Source: an uncultured Collinsella sp.
Lineage (GTDB): Bacteria > Actinomycetota > Coriobacteriia > Coriobacteriales > Coriobacteriaceae
DNA length: 5,589 bases
Assembly (NCBI GenBank): GCA_900551205.1
Contig: URUW01000129.1
Span: 1-5,589 of the forward strand
Direction of reading: 5' to 3'
In this document: piece by piece, positions 4,203 through 5,589 of the stretch
Layout: every line of letters starts with the position of its first letter
How positions within the stretch are numbered: position 1 is the stretch's first letter
Translations under genes and position numbers: made by a program
Notes under the pieces: model-generated
What the model was told of the DNA's origin: nothing
The model's database searches: none
The model's input: only the letters and a program-made list of their open reading frames with translations

Positions 4203-4292
4203 GCATCCACATAAAAGTTCAGCCGTGTGAATGGGATCGGGCTGAAACGCGTATGCGGGGGCCGGCAAGAGAGGACTTAAGGAGTTCACCGT

Positions 4293-5507
4293 ATGGCCGA
4301 TAAGATCCAGTGGGCGGGCAACACGATGCCCAAGAGCGATGACAAGCACTTGGGAATCATGAGCCTCGACCACGTGAAGAAGGCCCGCGCCTTCCACCAG
4401 TCGTTCCCTCAGTACACCGTTACTCCGCTTGCCCGTCTGGACGGCCAGGCCGCGCGCCTGGGCCTGTCCAACCTGTGCGTTAAGGACGAGAGCTATCGCT
4501 TTGGCCTCAACGCCTTTAAGGTCCTGGGCGGCTCGTTTGCCATGGCCAACTATATTGCCGACGAGACCGGCAAGGACGTTGCCGACTGCACCTTCGATTA
4601 CCTGACCTCCGATCAGCTGGCCGAGGACTTTGGCCAGGCTACCTTCTTCACCGCCACCGACGGCAACCATGGCCGCGGCGTGGCATGGGCTGCCAACAAG
4701 CTGGGCCAGAAGGCCGTCGTGCACATGCCCAAGGGTTCCACCAAGCCCCGCTTCGATAACATTGCCGCCGAGGGCGCCACGGTGACCATCGAAGAGGTCA
4801 ACTACGACGAGTGCGTGCGCATGGCCGCCGCCGAGGCCGACGCCTGCGAGCGCGGCGTCATCGTTCAGGACACCGCCTGGGAGGGCTACGAGAAGATCCC
4901 GTCCTGGATCATGGAGGGTTACGGCACCATGGCTTCCGAGGCTGCCGAGCAGCTGCGCGAGATGGCTATCAACCGCCCGACGCACGTCTTTGTCCAGGCT
5001 GGCGTGGGCTCGCTGGCCGGCGCCGTGGTGGGCTACTTCACCAACCTGTATCCCGATAACCCGCCCACCTTCGTCGTGGTTGAGTGCGCACCGGCCGCCT
5101 GCCTGTACAAGGGCGCTGCCGCCGGCGACGGCGACCCGCGTATCGTGGACGGCGACATGCCCTCCATCATGGCCGGCCTGTGCTGCGGCGAGCCCAACAT
5201 CCTTGGCTGGGATATCCTGCGCAACCACACCACCGCCTTCGTGTCCTGCCCCGACTGGGTCACCGCTCGCGGCATGCGCACCCTGGGCGCTCCCGAGAAG
5301 GGCGACCCGCGCGTCATCTCCGGCGAGTCCGGCGCCGTGACCACCGGCCTGGTCGAGACCCTCATGCTCGATCCCGAGTACGCCGAGCTCAAAGAGCTCA
5401 TCGGTCTGGACAAGACAAGCTCCGTGCTCTGCTTCTCCACGGAAGGTGACACGGACCCGGATCAGTACCGTCGCATCGTCTGGGAGGGCGAGTACCCCAC
5501 TTGCTAG
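4293..5507 (+). CDS. dpaL: 2,3-diaminopropionate ammonia-lyase
   Basis: This fold-type II PLP enzyme converts 2,3-diaminopropionate (both D and L forms in characterised members) to pyruvate and two ammonia in the cytoplasm. The 404-residue length fits the family (E. coli YgeX/DpaL is 398). Visible landmarks are the PLP-lysine segment ESYRFGLNAFKVLGG with K76, the ATDGNHGRG motif with D123, VQDTAWEGY with D193, and the phosphate-binding glycine loop AGVGSLAGAVVGYF. In the E. coli and Salmonella enzymes the two corresponding aspartates serve as bases for the D- and L-substrates; the correspondence here is by motif. AAGGAG (4279-4284) stands eight bases before the ATG. The divergent YheO/DauR regulator is its likely controller. 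No further gene begins in the 82 bases downstream. Threonine dehydratases are the nearest alternative but lack the ESYRFGLNAFK signature. Confidence 0.95.
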   Translation: MADKIQWAGNTMPKSDDKHLGIMSLDHVKKARAFHQSFPQYTVTPLARLDGQAARLGLSNLCVKDESYRFGLNAFKVLGGSFAMANYIADETGKDVADCTFDYLTSDQLAEDFGQATFFTATDGNHGRGVAWAANKLGQKAVVHMPKGSTKPRFDNIAAEGATVTIEEVNYDECVRMAAAEADACERGVIVQDTAWEGYEKIPSWIMEGYGTMASEAAEQLREMAINRPTHVFVQAGVGSLAGAVVGYFTNLYPDNPPTFVVVECAPAACLYKGAAAGDGDPRIVDGDMPSIMAGLCCGEPNILGWDILRNHTTAFVSCPDWVTARGMRTLGAPEKGDPRVISGESGAVTTGLVETLMLDPEYAELKELIGLDKTSSVLCFSTEGDTDPDQYRRIVWEGEYPTC

Positions 5508-5527
5508 CAGACTGACCTGTCCGGGTG

Positions 5528-5549
5528 GCGGAGCATATGTTTACTCCGC
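5528..5549 (+). terminator. Hairpin after dpaL, weak terminator candidate
   Basis: GCGGAG (5528-5533) pairs perfectly with CTCCGC (5544-5549) across a ten-base loop, 21 bases after the dpaL stop. No T run follows, so it may only stabilise the mRNA end, and dpaL could be cotranscribed with genes beyond the window. The last 40 bases show nothing else. Confidence 0.35.
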
Positions 5550-5589
5550 TGCTCGAACAGTCCTGCGCAAGACGGAAAGCACATTAAGT

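Noticed and set aside
4161..5228. 355-codon leftward ORF opposite dpaL
   Set aside because: It is antisense to an unmistakable enzyme gene, has a Gly/Ala/Val/His-rich composition typical of the complement of GC-rich codons, and has no ribosome site.

Overview
The window looks like chromosomal DNA of a GC-rich, Gram-positive-type bacterium, most plausibly a gut coriobacterium (Collinsella or a relative). This is inferred from the GC-rich coding sequence, strong AGGAG-type ribosome binding sites, a Gram-positive-type LexA box, and a 2,3-diaminopropionate ammonia-lyase beside a YheO/DauR regulator. No rRNA or housekeeping marker is present, so the assignment is tentative. I see no tRNA, rRNA, CRISPR array or complete mobile element.

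Left part (1-1442). The window opens with the last 31 codons of a rightward gene whose tail resembles the end of DUF4143-type AAA ATPases. Next comes a compact locus that is the most interesting part of the window. A leftward 41-residue hydrophobic, basic-tailed peptide gene (237-362) has a perfect Shine-Dalgarno sequence that can be masked by an upstream CCTCC. Its apparent promoter is an extended -10 directly abutting a near-consensus LexA (SOS) box at 453-466. Converging on its 3' end is a possible promoter at 140-168 that would make a structured RNA of about 85 nt ending at an intrinsic terminator (225-260). The layout fits an SOS-controlled type I toxin-antitoxin module, similar in logic to TisB/IstR but with 3'-overlapping RNAs as in Gram-positive Fst, TxpA and BsrG modules. 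To the right of the LexA box lies a DEDDh-type 3'-5' exonuclease (621-1442).

Middle (1434-3238). Two leftward genes of unknown function follow. The first (1434-1886) overlaps the exonuclease stop in a tail-to-tail arrangement and is preceded by a leader with two hairpins. The second (2252-3238) encodes a long Pro/Ala-rich then Tyr-rich, low-complexity protein with one C-terminal membrane helix. Between them are a terminator and three copies of a CGGAAAAGTGT element spaced exactly 33 bp apart.

Right part (3362-5507). A leftward YheO/DauR-family regulator (PAS_6 plus HTH_22) is divergent from dpaL, which encodes the PLP enzyme that degrades 2,3-diaminopropionate to pyruvate and ammonia. The AT-rich region between them holds two similar inverted repeats, likely regulator operators. 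This forms a self-contained amino-acid catabolic unit with its probable sensor.
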